From contig JADCDI010000075.1 of assembly GCA_020251025.1 (NCBI GenBank), positions 1 to 64,000 of the forward strand: a stretch of 64,000 bases of DNA, read 5' to 3'. Positions within the stretch are counted from its first letter, which is position 1; every line of letters starts with the position of its first letter. Below the pieces are notes generated by a model. That model was given only the letters and a program-made list of their open reading frames with translations. It was not told where the DNA came from and did not search any database. The position numbers and the translations under genes are program-made. The DNA comes from Rhodobacter sp. (lineage in GTDB: Bacteria; Pseudomonadota; Alphaproteobacteria; Rhodobacterales; Rhodobacteraceae). This document shows, piece after piece, positions 9,687-19,405 of this stretch.

Positions 9687-11210
9687 ATGACAACGATCAG
9701 GCTGCACAATACCAAGACGCGCCGCAAGGAAGACTTCGTGCCCATCGACCCTGCGAATGTGCGCATGTATGTCTGCGGCCCCACCGTTTATGACCGCGCG
9801 CATCTGGGCAACGCCCGCCCGGTGGTGGTGTTCGATGTGCTCTTTCGCCTGCTGCGGCACGTCTATGGGCCGGATCATGTGACCTATGTGCGCAACATCA
9901 CGGATGTGGATGACAAGATCAACGCCGAGGCGCTGCGGCGCAAAAAGGCCGGGGCTGCGGGCACGCTCGAAGAGCTGATCCATGACCGCACCGAAGAAAC
10001 CATCGCCTGGTATCATGCCGACATGGGCGCGCTGGGTGCCCTGCCACCCACATTCGAACCGCGCGCGACGGAATACATTGAACAGATGAAGGCGATGATC
10101 GCCACGCTGATCGACAGGGGCTATGCCTATACCGTTCGCGATCCGTCGAACGATCCTCCGGCAGAGTTTGTTCTGATGGACCGGGAAAAGGCAGCGCAGG
10201 AGCATGCGCTGTTCGCTGTCGAAACTTACGGGGATTATGGCAAACTGTCCGGCCGTTCGGTTGAGGACATGATTGCAGGCGCGCGGGTCGAGGTTGCTCC
10301 TTACAAACGAAACCCGGCGGATTTCGTTCTCTGGAAGCCTTCTGACGCGAGTCTTCCGGGTTGGGACAGCCCCTGGGGCCGGGGGCGGCCCGGCTGGCAT
10401 ATCGAATGCTCGGCGATGAGCCTGGCCCTTCTGGGCGAGCAGTTTGATATTCATGGCGGGGGCATTGACCTGCAATTCCCGCACCATGAGAACGAGATCG
10501 CGCAGTCCTGCTGCGCGCTTGCCACACCGGATGATCCTCTGGGACGAAACAAGTTCGCCCGGTTCTGGCTGCACAACGAGATGCTGCAGGTCGAGGGCAA
10601 GAAGATGTCCAAGTCCTTGGGCAACTTCTTCACCGTGCGGGATTTGCTGGATCGGGGGATACCGGGCGAGGTGATAAGGTTCGTTCTGCTGGGTACGCAT
10701 TATTCGAAGCCGATGGACTGGACGGCAGAGAAGGTGCGGCAGGCACGCCAGACACTGGTCGACTGGTATTCGAAAACCGATGGCGTGGAACCTGATTACA
10801 GCCTTATAGGATACGTTGAGAGGGCGTTGAGCAATGACCTGAACACCCACGCTGCGCTTGAAGAATTGCGCACATGGTCGAACTCGAGTTCGGATCACAG
10901 CGCAGGAAGCCTGAAAGCTGGAATGTCACTTCTCGGGTTTCCTCCTGCCGAAGCGGTCGATTGGTTTCGCAAAAGCCAAAGCAGATATCCGGGAATCTCT
11001 TATAGCGGCAGCGTCGAGCCAAAGATCGACACGCTTTTCTTGCTCTTGACCAGGTTGACCGAGTTAAGAACTGAGAAGAACTACGATGCAGCCGACGCAC
11101 TGAGGAAGGGGATCGAAGCAGCCGGAGTAAAAGTCATTGTGTTTGCTGGGACCACCTTTGGTGAAGTCTTGGACGACTTCGACCCCGCCAAACTGGAGGC
11201 GCTCCAGTGA
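9687..11210 (+). CDS. cysS: Cysteinyl-tRNA synthetase
   Basis: 507-residue class I synthetase that charges tRNA-Cys. Visible: zinc/active-site '[16 protein letters not shown]' with the HIGH-type motif HLGN; zinc ligands in 'WHIECSAM' and '[10 protein letters not shown]'; and the KMSKS loop as [10 protein letters not shown]. Start ATG 9687 has AAGGGGA upstream and gives the canonical 'MTTIRLHNT'. The 5' two thirds share the strong G/C third-position bias of the neighbours. From about 10660 to the stop the codons are clearly less GC-biased (for example TTA, AGA, ATA, GGA, AAA used freely), suggesting a recombined 3' end. The frame is intact. Confidence 0.95.
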   Translation: MTTIRLHNTKTRRKEDFVPIDPANVRMYVCGPTVYDRAHLGNARPVVVFDVLFRLLRHVYGPDHVTYVRNITDVDDKINAEALRRKKAGAAGTLEELIHDRTEETIAWYHADMGALGALPPTFEPRATEYIEQMKAMIATLIDRGYAYTVRDPSNDPPAEFVLMDREKAAQEHALFAVETYGDYGKLSGRSVEDMIAGARVEVAPYKRNPADFVLWKPSDASLPGWDSPWGRGRPGWHIECSAMSLALLGEQFDIHGGGIDLQFPHHENEIAQSCCALATPDDPLGRNKFARFWLHNEMLQVEGKKMSKSLGNFFTVRDLLDRGIPGEVIRFVLLGTHYSKPMDWTAEKVRQARQTLVDWYSKTDGVEPDYSLIGYVERALSNDLNTHAALEELRTWSNSSSDHSAGSLKAGMSLLGFPPAEAVDWFRKSQSRYPGISYSGSVEPKIDTLFLLLTRLTELRTEKNYDAADALRKGIEAAGVKVIVFAGTTFGEVLDDFDPAKLEALQ

Positions 11211-11224
11211 CCCCGGAACTCCCC

Positions 11225-11245
11225 GCCCCGGACTTGATCCGGGGC
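11225..11245. terminator. Perfect 8-bp hairpin after cysS
   Basis: GCCCCGGA, 5-base loop CTTGA, TCCGGGGC, 15 bases after the cysS stop. No T-run follows, so it may be a processing or Rho-linked hairpin rather than an intrinsic terminator. The core CCCGGACTTGATCCGGGG resembles hairpins scattered between genes in many alphaproteobacterial genomes (from memory, not checked). Confidence 0.6.
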
Positions 11246-11346
11246 GCGGTCGCCTCATTGACTCGAAACGTTAAGGCCACCCTGACGCCCCCTTGCAACC
11301 CCTTGAAATCCCTGACACCGGAATCTTGCCCAGCGTGGACACTGCC

Positions 11347-12981
11347 ATGATCCGCGAGCGACTCTTCCTTTTCGACACCACCCTGCGCGACGGGCAGCAG
11401 ACGCAAGGGGTGCAGTTCTCCACCGCCGAAAAGCGTCAGATCGCGGCGGCGCTGGATGCGCTGGGGGTCGATTACATCGAAGGCGGCTGGCCCGGGGCCA
11501 ACCCGACCGACAGTGAATTCTTTGCCGGGGCGCCCCGGACCCGTGCCACGATGACCGCCTTCGGCATGACCCGGCGCGTCGGCCGGTCGGCGGAAAACGA
11601 CGATGTTCTGGCCGCCGTGCTGGATGCGGGTACCCCTGCCGTCTGTCTGGTGGGCAAGGCGCATGATTTTCATGTGACGACCGCGCTGGGCGTCACGCTG
11701 GACGAGAATCTGGCCGCGATCCGCACCTCTTTCGCGCATCTGCGCGCCAAGGGGCGCGAGGCGATCCTGGATGCAGAACATTTCTTCGACGGTTACCGGG
11801 CCAATCCCGCCTATGCCGTGGCCTGCCTGCGCGCGGCCCTGGACGAAGGCGCGCGCTGGGTTGTTTTGTGCGATACCAACGGCGGCACCCTGCCCGCCGA
11901 GGTGGGGCGCATCACCGCCGAAGTGGTGGCGGCGGGCGTGCCCGGCGACCGGCTGGGCATCCACTGCCATGACGACACCGGCAATGCCGTGGCCAATTCG
12001 CTGGCGGCGGTGGATGCGGGCGCACGCCAGATTCAGGGCACGCTGAACGGCCTGGGCGAACGCTGCGGCAACGCGAACCTGACCACGCTGATCCCGACGC
12101 TGCTGCTGAAGGAACCCTATGCCAGCCGGTTCGAAAGCGGCGTGACGCCTGCGGCGCTGGCCGGTCTGACGCGCATCAGCCGGATGCTGGACGATGTGCT
12201 CAACCGGGTGCCGCAGCGGGCCGCGCCTTATGTCGGGGCTTCGGCCTTTGCGCACAAGGCGGGGCTGCATGCCTCGGCCATCCTGAAAGACCCGGCGACC
12301 TACGAGCATGTTGCCCCCGACCTGGTCGGCAATGCCCGCGTGATCCCGATGAGCAATCAGGCCGGGCAATCCAACCTGCGCGCGCGCCTGCTTGCCGCCG
12401 GAATCAAGGCTGATCCGAACGACCCGCGCCTGGGACGCATCCTGGAGGTGGTCAAGGAACGCGAGGATCAGGGCTATGCCTATGACGGCGCGCAGGCCAG
12501 TTTCGAACTGGTGGCGCGCGCCGAACTGGGCCTGCTGCCGACCTTCTTCGAGGTCAAGCGCTACCGCGTGACGGTGGAGCGGCGCAAGAACAAGTATGAC
12601 CGCATGGTCAGCCTGTCCGAGGCGGTGGTTGTGGTGAAGATCGGCTCCGCCAAGATGCTGTCGGTCAGCGAAAGCATGGACGAGGCAGGCACCGACCGCG
12701 GGCCGGTCAACGCGCTGGCCAAGGCGCTGGCCAAGGACCTGGGGCCTTACCAGGCGGTGATCGATGATCTGAGGCTGGTCGACTTCAAGGTGCGGATTAC
12801 CCAGGGCGGCACCGAGGCGGTGACACGGGTGATCATCGATTCCGAAGACAGCGCGGGGCGGCGCTGGTCCACCGTGGGGGTTTCGGCCAATATCGTGGAC
12901 GCCAGCTTTGAGGCGCTGCTTGATGCGATCCAGTGGAAACTGATCCGCGACGTGGGCCGGCCGGTGGAGCTGCCCGCGTGA
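11347..12981 (+). CDS. cimA: (R)-citramalate synthase
   Basis: 544-residue CimA, of the homocitrate/isopropylmalate synthase family. It condenses pyruvate with acetyl-CoA to citramalate for the threonine-independent isoleucine route. The HMGL-like TIM barrel begins 'FDTTLRDGQQTQGV' (catalytic Arg-Asp) and continues with 'YIEGGWPGANPTD' and the metal-binding 'HCHDDTGNAVANS'. 'NGLGERCGNANL' follows. The C-terminal LeuA regulatory domain (about 400-540) would sense isoleucine. Start ATG 11347 was chosen over a TTG at 11293 because homology begins at 'MIRERLFLFDTTLRDG'. It overlaps the next gene by 4 bases. cysS-cimA-squalene/phytoene synthase is a recurrent Rhodobacteraceae order. Confidence 0.92.
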   Translation: MIRERLFLFDTTLRDGQQTQGVQFSTAEKRQIAAALDALGVDYIEGGWPGANPTDSEFFAGAPRTRATMTAFGMTRRVGRSAENDDVLAAVLDAGTPAVCLVGKAHDFHVTTALGVTLDENLAAIRTSFAHLRAKGREAILDAEHFFDGYRANPAYAVACLRAALDEGARWVVLCDTNGGTLPAEVGRITAEVVAAGVPGDRLGIHCHDDTGNAVANSLAAVDAGARQIQGTLNGLGERCGNANLTTLIPTLLLKEPYASRFESGVTPAALAGLTRISRMLDDVLNRVPQRAAPYVGASAFAHKAGLHASAILKDPATYEHVAPDLVGNARVIPMSNQAGQSNLRARLLAAGIKADPNDPRLGRILEVVKEREDQGYAYDGAQASFELVARAELGLLPTFFEVKRYRVTVERRKNKYDRMVSLSEAVVVVKIGSAKMLSVSESMDEAGTDRGPVNALAKALAKDLGPYQAVIDDLRLVDFKVRITQGGTEAVTRVIIDSEDSAGRRWSTVGVSANIVDASFEALLDAIQWKLIRDVGRPVELPA

Positions 12982-13754
12982 CCGTGGCCGCCTGCGCCGC
13001 GCTGGTCGCGCGTGGCGATCCGGACCGGTTTCTTGCGGTGATGGCGGCCCCGGTGGCGGCGCGGGAACCGCTTCTTGTGCTTTATGCCTTCAACCTCGAG
13101 GTGGCCCGCGCCCCCTGGGTGACGCAAGAGGCGATGATCGCCGAGATGCGGCTGCAATGGTGGCGCGACACGGTCGCGGCCATGGCAGGGCCGGGGCCTG
13201 TGCGCGCCCATGAGGTGGCAACCCCGCTGGCCGAAGTGGTGCGCGCCCGGCGTCTGCCGCTGGCGGTCATCGACCGGTTGATCGGGGCCCGGCGCTGGGA
13301 CATCTGCCGCGACCCTTTCGAAGACCGGGCTGCCTTTGATGCCTATCTGGAGGACACCGGGGCGGGGCTGATGTGGCTGGCCGCATCCGCCCTTGGCGCC
13401 CCGGCAGAGGTCGAGCCTGCGGCCCGTGCGGCGGGCTGGGCGGCGGGTCTTGCCGCCTTCCTGCGCGCCGTGCCGGAGCTGGAGGCGCGCGGGCGGCGGC
13501 CCCTGGCCGACACGCGGCCCGATGCCGTGGCCGGACTGGCCCGGGACGGGCTGGCACGGCTGGCCGGCGCAAGGCAGGCGCGGGGGCGGGTGCCGAAGGG
13601 TGCCCGGGCGGCGTTCCTGTCCGGCTGGCAGACCGAGGCGCTGTTGCGCCAGGTGCTGGCCGACCCGCGCCGGGTGGCCGAAGGCAGGATGGGCCTGTCC
13701 GAATTTGCCCGCAGGGGCGGACTGGTCCGGGCGGCGATCACTGGCCGCTGGTAG
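12978..13754 (+). CDS. Squalene/phytoene synthase family protein
   Basis: 258-residue all-helical trans-isoprenyl-diphosphate-synthase-like protein, shorter than true phytoene synthases. Seen: 'LLVLYAFNLEVAR', 'EMRLQWWRDTV' and 'DRLIGARRWD'. The second Asp-rich motif is degenerate ('FDAYLEDTGAGLMWLAA'), and no clear pair of DxxxD diphosphate-binding motifs remains. It therefore resembles the NDUFAF6-like subgroup linked to respiratory complex I assembly more than a carotenoid enzyme. GTG start at 12978 overlaps the cimA stop (GTGA). No carotenoid genes are nearby. Confidence 0.75.
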   Translation: MTVAACAALVARGDPDRFLAVMAAPVAAREPLLVLYAFNLEVARAPWVTQEAMIAEMRLQWWRDTVAAMAGPGPVRAHEVATPLAEVVRARRLPLAVIDRLIGARRWDICRDPFEDRAAFDAYLEDTGAGLMWLAASALGAPAEVEPAARAAGWAAGLAAFLRAVPELEARGRRPLADTRPDAVAGLARDGLARLAGARQARGRVPKGARAAFLSGWQTEALLRQVLADPRRVAEGRMGLSEFARRGGLVRAAITGRW

Positions 13755-14341
13755 GCAGGGCTGCGGCGCGGGGCGCGGGCACTGATATCAGGGGGCACAC
13801 TTCCGCTGCGCGGCGGCTTGCGGACCGGGCCGTTCCCGGACGGGACAGGCCCGCAAGAACGCGCCGCGCCGGGGCCTCCGTCATCCCGGATCGTGGCTGC
13901 CCGGTCTGATGTCCTTGCCGAAGTCCGCCCTTGCGGCGGCCCCCGGACACCCCCCGAAAACACAAAGGCGCATGGGCACAGCCCTGTCCCCCGGCCCCCC
14001 CCCTTTGGCTGCAGGGTCCCTGTCGGTCGGGGCGCAGCCACTGCGCCGCCCCGACCCGGTGCAAGGAAGGGATGATTCGCGGCCTTCGAATCAGCAGTTC
14101 GCGGTGCGCCCCGGGCCTGCGGTTGCCCCCCCCGGCGTGACATGCCCAAGTTGATCGTCCGGGACCCAGGATTGTGTCCCATCCGGCCACTGGTGCAACC
14201 TTGCCACAGCGCCGCGTGTTCCGGAAATTTCGAAAGTATTAACCATGCTTGGTGTTTGAACCGCGTGCAGGGACCGACTAGGCGCGAACGCCAAGGCGGG
14301 GTGGAAACACCCGTACGGTGTCGGCCTGCTGCGGTGAGAAA
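13755..14341. other. Long leader upstream of the DUF11 protein gene
   Basis: 587 bases without a supported gene. Features: an imperfect strong hairpin at 14027-14054 (TCGGGGCGCA / TGCGCCGCCCCGA, 2-base bulge, no T-run), a locally A/T-richer patch at 14221-14260, and a TTAACCAT octamer at 14239-14246. The small plus-strand frame at 14142 has no family resemblance and was not called. Confidence 0.55.
14239..14246 (+). promoter_or_regulatory. Possible CtrA half-site (TTAACCAT)
   Basis: TTAACCAT, the half-site recognised by the cell-cycle/motility regulator CtrA in alphaproteobacteria, 96 bases upstream of the DUF11 gene and within the only A/T-rich patch of its leader. A single octamer is weak evidence; no second half-site at standard spacing was found. 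Confidence 0.3.
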
Positions 14342-17300
14342 ATGCTCCGACGTGCAATTCTTGTTGCCTCCGCGCTTGTCGGGCTGGCAACGCCTGTGCT
14401 GTCACAGGGGCTGCCCGCGCATGACTGGGTGGTCAACGTCGAGAACGAAGGGTCCAACGTCCTGCCTGCGGGCAGTCTGGCGGCGTATGTTGTCACCGTG
14501 GATAACGAGCCGGGCACTTCCGCGCCAGCCACGGTCATCAATATCCCTGTCCCCGCCACAACGACCTTTGCCGGCGCCACCGGCGCGATCACGGGCTGCG
14601 CGGTTTCGGCCGGCGTCGTAAGCTGCACGGTGCCGGCGCTGGCCCCGGCCTCGCGCGCGGGCATGGTGATCCGGTTTGCGACCGTCGAAGAGGGTGTGAT
14701 CGCGGTGACGCCGACCATTCCGGCACCCGACGCCGACCCGGTCAACAACACCGAGACGGTGACGACGACGATCACCAAAGGCGCCGACATCGGGCTGTCC
14801 ATCACCGGCCCGGACACGGCGGCGGCGGGAAGCAGGGTCAGCTATGCGATCACGGTGCAGAATTCTGGTCCCTATGATGCGGACAGCTTCGAGTTTGATT
14901 TCCCGGTTCCGACCGGACTCGGCGCGATTGCCCCGCCGCCGGGATGCACGCTGTCGGGAAGCAGCTATTTCTGCTCCGGGGTGGCGCTGGCCCCGAACCT
15001 GTCGCGCACGTTCGCCTTCAGCGGGACGCTGGGCGTTGAGTCCTTCTCGACCGTCACGCTGTCGGCCAGCCTTACAGACAGTACGCCGCTTGACCCCAAT
15101 TCCGGTAATGACAGTGCGGTCAAGAATACCGCCGTGACGGCGGGCAGCGACGTCAAGGTCACCAAATCCCGCGCCCCGTCCGGAATACTGACCGTGGGGC
15201 AGACCGTGACCTTCACGCTGACCCCAAGCTACAGCGGCGACGTGCCGAACGGCCTGACGATGGAAGACACGCTGCCGGAAAACTACGCGCTGGTCGCAGT
15301 CACACCTGCGCCCGGCAGCGGCTGGACCTGTGAAACAGCCGGGCAGACCGTCACCTGCGACAAGCCGTCGGGGTCGGTGGCGGGGCTGAATGTTCCGCTG
15401 GGGGTCGTGACGCTGGAGGCCAGGGTCGTTGCGCAAGGCACCCCCGTGAACGAGGTGGTGATCGCGTCCGCCCAGCCATTTGATCCGGATCTGACCAACA
15501 ATCGGGCGACCGATGGCGGTGCCACAATCCAGCCGCCGCTGATAGAGTCCATAGACCTTGCCATCCGCAAGACAGGCCCGAACCCGCCGCTGGTCGTCGT
15601 GGGAAACAGCTACAACTTCCAGCTCAGCGCGCAGAATCTGGGAACCGTGGGTTTCTACGGCACGGTCCAGATCGAGGAGTTGATTCCCGATGGCCTGACG
15701 GTCACCGCGATCAGCGGGGGGCCGAGCTGGACCTGCACGCCCCCCGCTGCCCTTCCGCTTGCCGGACCGGCCACAATCCCCTGCCTGCGGGTCTACACGC
15801 AGGCCAATCCGCTGGCACCGAATGCCACGACGCAGCCCGGCATCACCGTGACAGCGACGGTCACGAAAAGTGGCACCATCAACAACGGTGCGCGGGTGAC
15901 CGCCATCGGGGGCAATCTGCCGGACCTTGTTCCGGAGAATGACGAGACCCAGTTCGGTGTCGGTGGCAGCAATCCGGGGGACGCGGCTGATATCACTGTC
16001 CTGAAGACGGCGCGGAATGCGACCGTGAATGCGGGTGAAGAGCAGGTCTATGACCTGCAGATCGTCAACAGCGGCCCAAGCGCCTCTGCCTCGGTGACGT
16101 TGATCGATGATCTGACCAGACTGATCAACACCAATACCTCCGGGCCGAATGCCGGCTATGTCTCAACGGTGGTCACGCCGGGACAGGCCTTGGGGATGAC
16201 CTGTTCCGTCGCTCCGGTCGGGCAGGCGGTGCGGCAAACCTGCAACATCGCCACCCTGCCGGTCTGCACGGTGAACGTCGATTGCCCCACCCTGGCGATC
16301 ACGGTCAGACCGGGGGGCAATGGCGGATCCCGGACGAACACCGCCACCGTGGATTCTTCCGTTACGGCCGACCCCATCCGGACGAACAACTCTGCCACAG
16401 CCAGTTTCACAGTCATCCCGCGCGCGGATGTGACGGTGGAAAAGACCGCCACGCCCTCACCCGTTCGCGCCGGGCAGAACCTGATCTATGTGATCACCGC
16501 CAAGAACAAGGCGAACGGGCTGAGTGCTGCCGGCAATGTCACGATCACGGACATCCTTGCGGACGATCTGACGTTCCTGTCCGCCGTTGCCTCTCAGGGC
16601 GGGCCCTGTACCCGCACGCCGACACCCGGCAGCGTGACCGGTGCGGCCACAAACAACAACCGCATCGAATGCAATCTGGGCAACCTCAACAACGGCACCC
16701 AGCAAACCGTGACCGTCACGCTGCGGCCAAACCAGAGTTTCCGCGGCACCAGCCTGACAAACACGGTTGACGTGACCACCTCGACCACCGAGACGGATAC
16801 GCTGAACAACCGTGCCTCTGTCACGACCCCGGTCATCGACCCGCGCTTTGATCTTCTGGTCGGCAAGACCGACAGTGTGGACCCTGTCACCGTGGGCGAT
16901 GACACCGTCTATACCATTCGGGTCCAGAACCGCGGCCCATCCGCAGCCGAAGGTGTTTCGGTCGTTGATACACTTCCGGCAGCTTTGCTGAGCTTTCAAT
17001 CCCTGACGGAACCGCCCGGAGCGACCTGCGTGGTTGCCGCGACAAGCGGTGAGGTCGGCGGAACGCTGAGCTGTTCCTTTCCCTTTCTTGCGGCGGACGA
17101 GATCCGGGATATCGCGGTGACGATGCGCGGTGTGGCGCGGGGCGTTGCGGTCAACGCTGTCGAGGTTTCTGCCGACGGGTCTGACGAGTTCGACATCCAG
17201 CCGCTCAACAACACGGCCAGTCAGAATACCACCGTCCGCAGCCGCGTGGATGTGGAGGTGACAGGCAAGGTGCCCAGCACGCCCGCCCCGGTGATCGGCG

Positions 17301-19405
17301 AGACCTTTACCTTTACGATCCGCGTGACCAATCTTGCGGGGCCGATGCTGTCCGAGGCGGACAATGTCGTGCTTGGCGATACCTTGCCCGCCGGCATGGT
17401 CATGGCGGGCGTGCCCGGTGCCACGGTGGTGAACGGGACAACCACCGCGCTGGGCTGCGCGGTGACGGGGGCTGACGCCGGTTTCACCTGCAATTTCGGG
17501 ACGATGTCGGCGGGCGGGATCGTGGACGTGGTGGTGCCGGTTCGGGTGCAGGCCGTCACCTCCAGCCCGCAGAGCTTTGTCAACACGGCTGCGGTCACGA
17601 CAACATCGGGTGACCAGAACCTGGCCAACAACAGCGCCTCGGGGACGGTCACCGTAACACAGAACGCCCCCCCGGCGATTGCGCTGGTCAAGACCGTCAG
17701 CACTGCGGGGCTGTCAACGCCCGCGCAGGCGGGCGAGGTGCTGACCTATGCCTTCAGCGTCACCAACACCGGCGGGCTGACGCTGCGCGATGTGACGCTG
17801 GCCGACAGCCTGCCGGGCATGGTGATTTCGGGCGGGCCGATTGCAAGCCTTGCCCCCGGCGCGGTGGATTCCACCACCTTTACCGGGGCCTATGCCCTGA
17901 CCCAGGCCGATCTGGACCTGGGCCGGGTCAGCAATTCGGCCAAGATCACGGGCACCTTTACCACCCCCACCGGCGGGGCGGACACGGTAACGGACACCTC
18001 GGGCACCGCCGTGGACAATGACGACCCGACCGAGGTCGGTCTGCCGTCCGCTGCGGCCATTGCCGTGGTCAAGACGGCGGACATCAGCCAGATGACGACG
18101 CCGACGCAGCCGGGCGACGTCATCATCTACCGCTTTGCCGTGACCAACACCGGCAATGTCACACTGACGGATGTGACGCTGGCCGATCCGCTGCCGGGCC
18201 TGACCCTGACCGGCGGGCCGATCGCGGCCCTGGCCCCCGGCGTCACCGATACCACCACCTTTACCGGCACCTATGCCGTAACCCAGGCCGATATTCAGGC
18301 CGAACAGGTGGTGAACCAGGCTACGGTCACAGGCAACCCGCCGACCGGCCCGCCGGTGACCGGCCTGTCAGGCACCAGCCTGACCAACAACAGCCCGACC
18401 GTGGTGCCGCTGACCTACGCCCCCGACGTGACCGCCACCAAGACCGCCAGCACCGACCGCGTGATCATCGGCGACCGGGTGACCTACACGCTGACCTTTG
18501 CCTCCAACAGCCTCGGCACGCTGCGCAATGTCACGGTGATCGACGTGCTGCCCCCGGGCCTTGTCTATACCCCCGGAACCGCCACGGTGGACGGCCTGGC
18601 GATGGAGCCGCAGGTGACCGGGCGGACCCTGCGCTGGGCCGGCCAGACCATCGGCCCGAAACAGTCGCTGACCGTCAGGCTGGGCGTGCGCGTGACCGGG
18701 GCCGCGCCCTGGGGCAGGCTGGAAAACCGGACCTGGCTGGAAGGCAGCAGCGGCGCGCGGTTTTCCAACACCGCCACCGCAACCATTGTGCGCGAGCCGG
18801 AAGCGGTCTTTGACTGTGCCGATATTATCGGCAAGGTCTTTGACGACCGCAACCGCAACGGCACCCAGGATGCGCCGGACGGATCAGGGGCGACAGAGCC
18901 CGGCCTGCCGGCGGTGCGCGTGGTGACAACGCGCGGTTATGTCATCACCACCGATGAATTCGGACGCTTCCACGTGCCCTGCGCCGAGCTGCCGCGTGAG
19001 ATGGGGTCGAATTTCACCCTCAAGCTGGACACGCGGTCCTTGCCCGCGGGCTACCGGCTGACCACCGAAAACCCGCGCACGGTCCGCGTGACACCGGGCA
19101 AGATGGCCAAGGTGAATTTCGGCGTCAGCCTGTCACGCGTGGTGCGCATCGATCTGTCGGCCCCGGCCTTTACCGCCGAAGGGCAGCCGACGGCGGCGCT
19201 TCAGCAGGGCATCGCGGGCCTGGTCGCACAGCTTCAGGCAGAGCCTTCGGTGCTGCGGCTGAACTACCGACTTTCCGGGGAAAGCGATGCCGTCGCGCTG
19301 AGGCGGCTGGACCGGGTCGAGGCGCTGGTGCGCAGCGCCTGGCAGGATCAGGGCACGCGGCTGCGGGTTGAACGCACATTGCAGCGCAGCGGGGACGCGC
19401 CATGA
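14342..19405 (+). CDS. Giant secreted DUF11-repeat protein with SdrD-B-like and OmpA-like C-terminal parts
   Basis: 1687 residues. A signal peptide (about 1-22, 'RRAILVASALVGLATPVLSQ') is followed by about eleven tandem Ig-like DUF11 repeats of 110 to 150 residues (about 24-1480). Each opens with a 'D[IV].V.KT' strand, then 'G..V.YTI.V.N.G', 'DTLP.G', and closes with 'N..A.V....D....NN.A'. Repeats 9 and 10 are especially alike. Around 1490-1595 lies one SdrD-B/carboxypeptidase-regulatory-like domain ('VFDDRNRNGTQD' ... 'TTDEFGRFHVPC'). The last 90 residues (from 'RVVRIDLSAPAF') look like a small OmpA-like periplasmic domain. Such proteins are usually long surface stalks or adhesins. Start ATG 14342 gives the signal peptide; an upstream start at 14318 would spoil it. 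Translationally coupled to the barrel gene. Confidence 0.8.
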   Translation: MLRRAILVASALVGLATPVLSQGLPAHDWVVNVENEGSNVLPAGSLAAYVVTVDNEPGTSAPATVINIPVPATTTFAGATGAITGCAVSAGVVSCTVPALAPASRAGMVIRFATVEEGVIAVTPTIPAPDADPVNNTETVTTTITKGADIGLSITGPDTAAAGSRVSYAITVQNSGPYDADSFEFDFPVPTGLGAIAPPPGCTLSGSSYFCSGVALAPNLSRTFAFSGTLGVESFSTVTLSASLTDSTPLDPNSGNDSAVKNTAVTAGSDVKVTKSRAPSGILTVGQTVTFTLTPSYSGDVPNGLTMEDTLPENYALVAVTPAPGSGWTCETAGQTVTCDKPSGSVAGLNVPLGVVTLEARVVAQGTPVNEVVIASAQPFDPDLTNNRATDGGATIQPPLIESIDLAIRKTGPNPPLVVVGNSYNFQLSAQNLGTVGFYGTVQIEELIPDGLTVTAISGGPSWTCTPPAALPLAGPATIPCLRVYTQANPLAPNATTQPGITVTATVTKSGTINNGARVTAIGGNLPDLVPENDETQFGVGGSNPGDAADITVLKTARNATVNAGEEQVYDLQIVNSGPSASASVTLIDDLTRLINTNTSGPNAGYVSTVVTPGQALGMTCSVAPVGQAVRQTCNIATLPVCTVNVDCPTLAITVRPGGNGGSRTNTATVDSSVTADPIRTNNSATASFTVIPRADVTVEKTATPSPVRAGQNLIYVITAKNKANGLSAAGNVTITDILADDLTFLSAVASQGGPCTRTPTPGSVTGAATNNNRIECNLGNLNNGTQQTVTVTLRPNQSFRGTSLTNTVDVTTSTTETDTLNNRASVTTPVIDPRFDLLVGKTDSVDPVTVGDDTVYTIRVQNRGPSAAEGVSVVDTLPAALLSFQSLTEPPGATCVVAATSGEVGGTLSCSFPFLAADEIRDIAVTMRGVARGVAVNAVEVSADGSDEFDIQPLNNTASQNTTVRSRVDVEVTGKVPSTPAPVIGETFTFTIRVTNLAGPMLSEADNVVLGDTLPAGMVMAGVPGATVVNGTTTALGCAVTGADAGFTCNFGTMSAGGIVDVVVPVRVQAVTSSPQSFVNTAAVTTTSGDQNLANNSASGTVTVTQNAPPAIALVKTVSTAGLSTPAQAGEVLTYAFSVTNTGGLTLRDVTLADSLPGMVISGGPIASLAPGAVDSTTFTGAYALTQADLDLGRVSNSAKITGTFTTPTGGADTVTDTSGTAVDNDDPTEVGLPSAAAIAVVKTADISQMTTPTQPGDVIIYRFAVTNTGNVTLTDVTLADPLPGLTLTGGPIAALAPGVTDTTTFTGTYAVTQADIQAEQVVNQATVTGNPPTGPPVTGLSGTSLTNNSPTVVPLTYAPDVTATKTASTDRVIIGDRVTYTLTFASNSLGTLRNVTVIDVLPPGLVYTPGTATVDGLAMEPQVTGRTLRWAGQTIGPKQSLTVRLGVRVTGAAPWGRLENRTWLEGSSGARFSNTATATIVREPEAVFDCADIIGKVFDDRNRNGTQDAPDGSGATEPGLPAVRVVTTRGYVITTDEFGRFHVPCAELPREMGSNFTLKLDTRSLPAGYRLTTENPRTVRVTPGKMAKVNFGVSLSRVVRIDLSAPAFTAEGQPTAALQQGIAGLVAQLQAEPSVLRLNYRLSGESDAVALRRLDRVEALVRSAWQDQGTRLRVERTLQRSGDAP

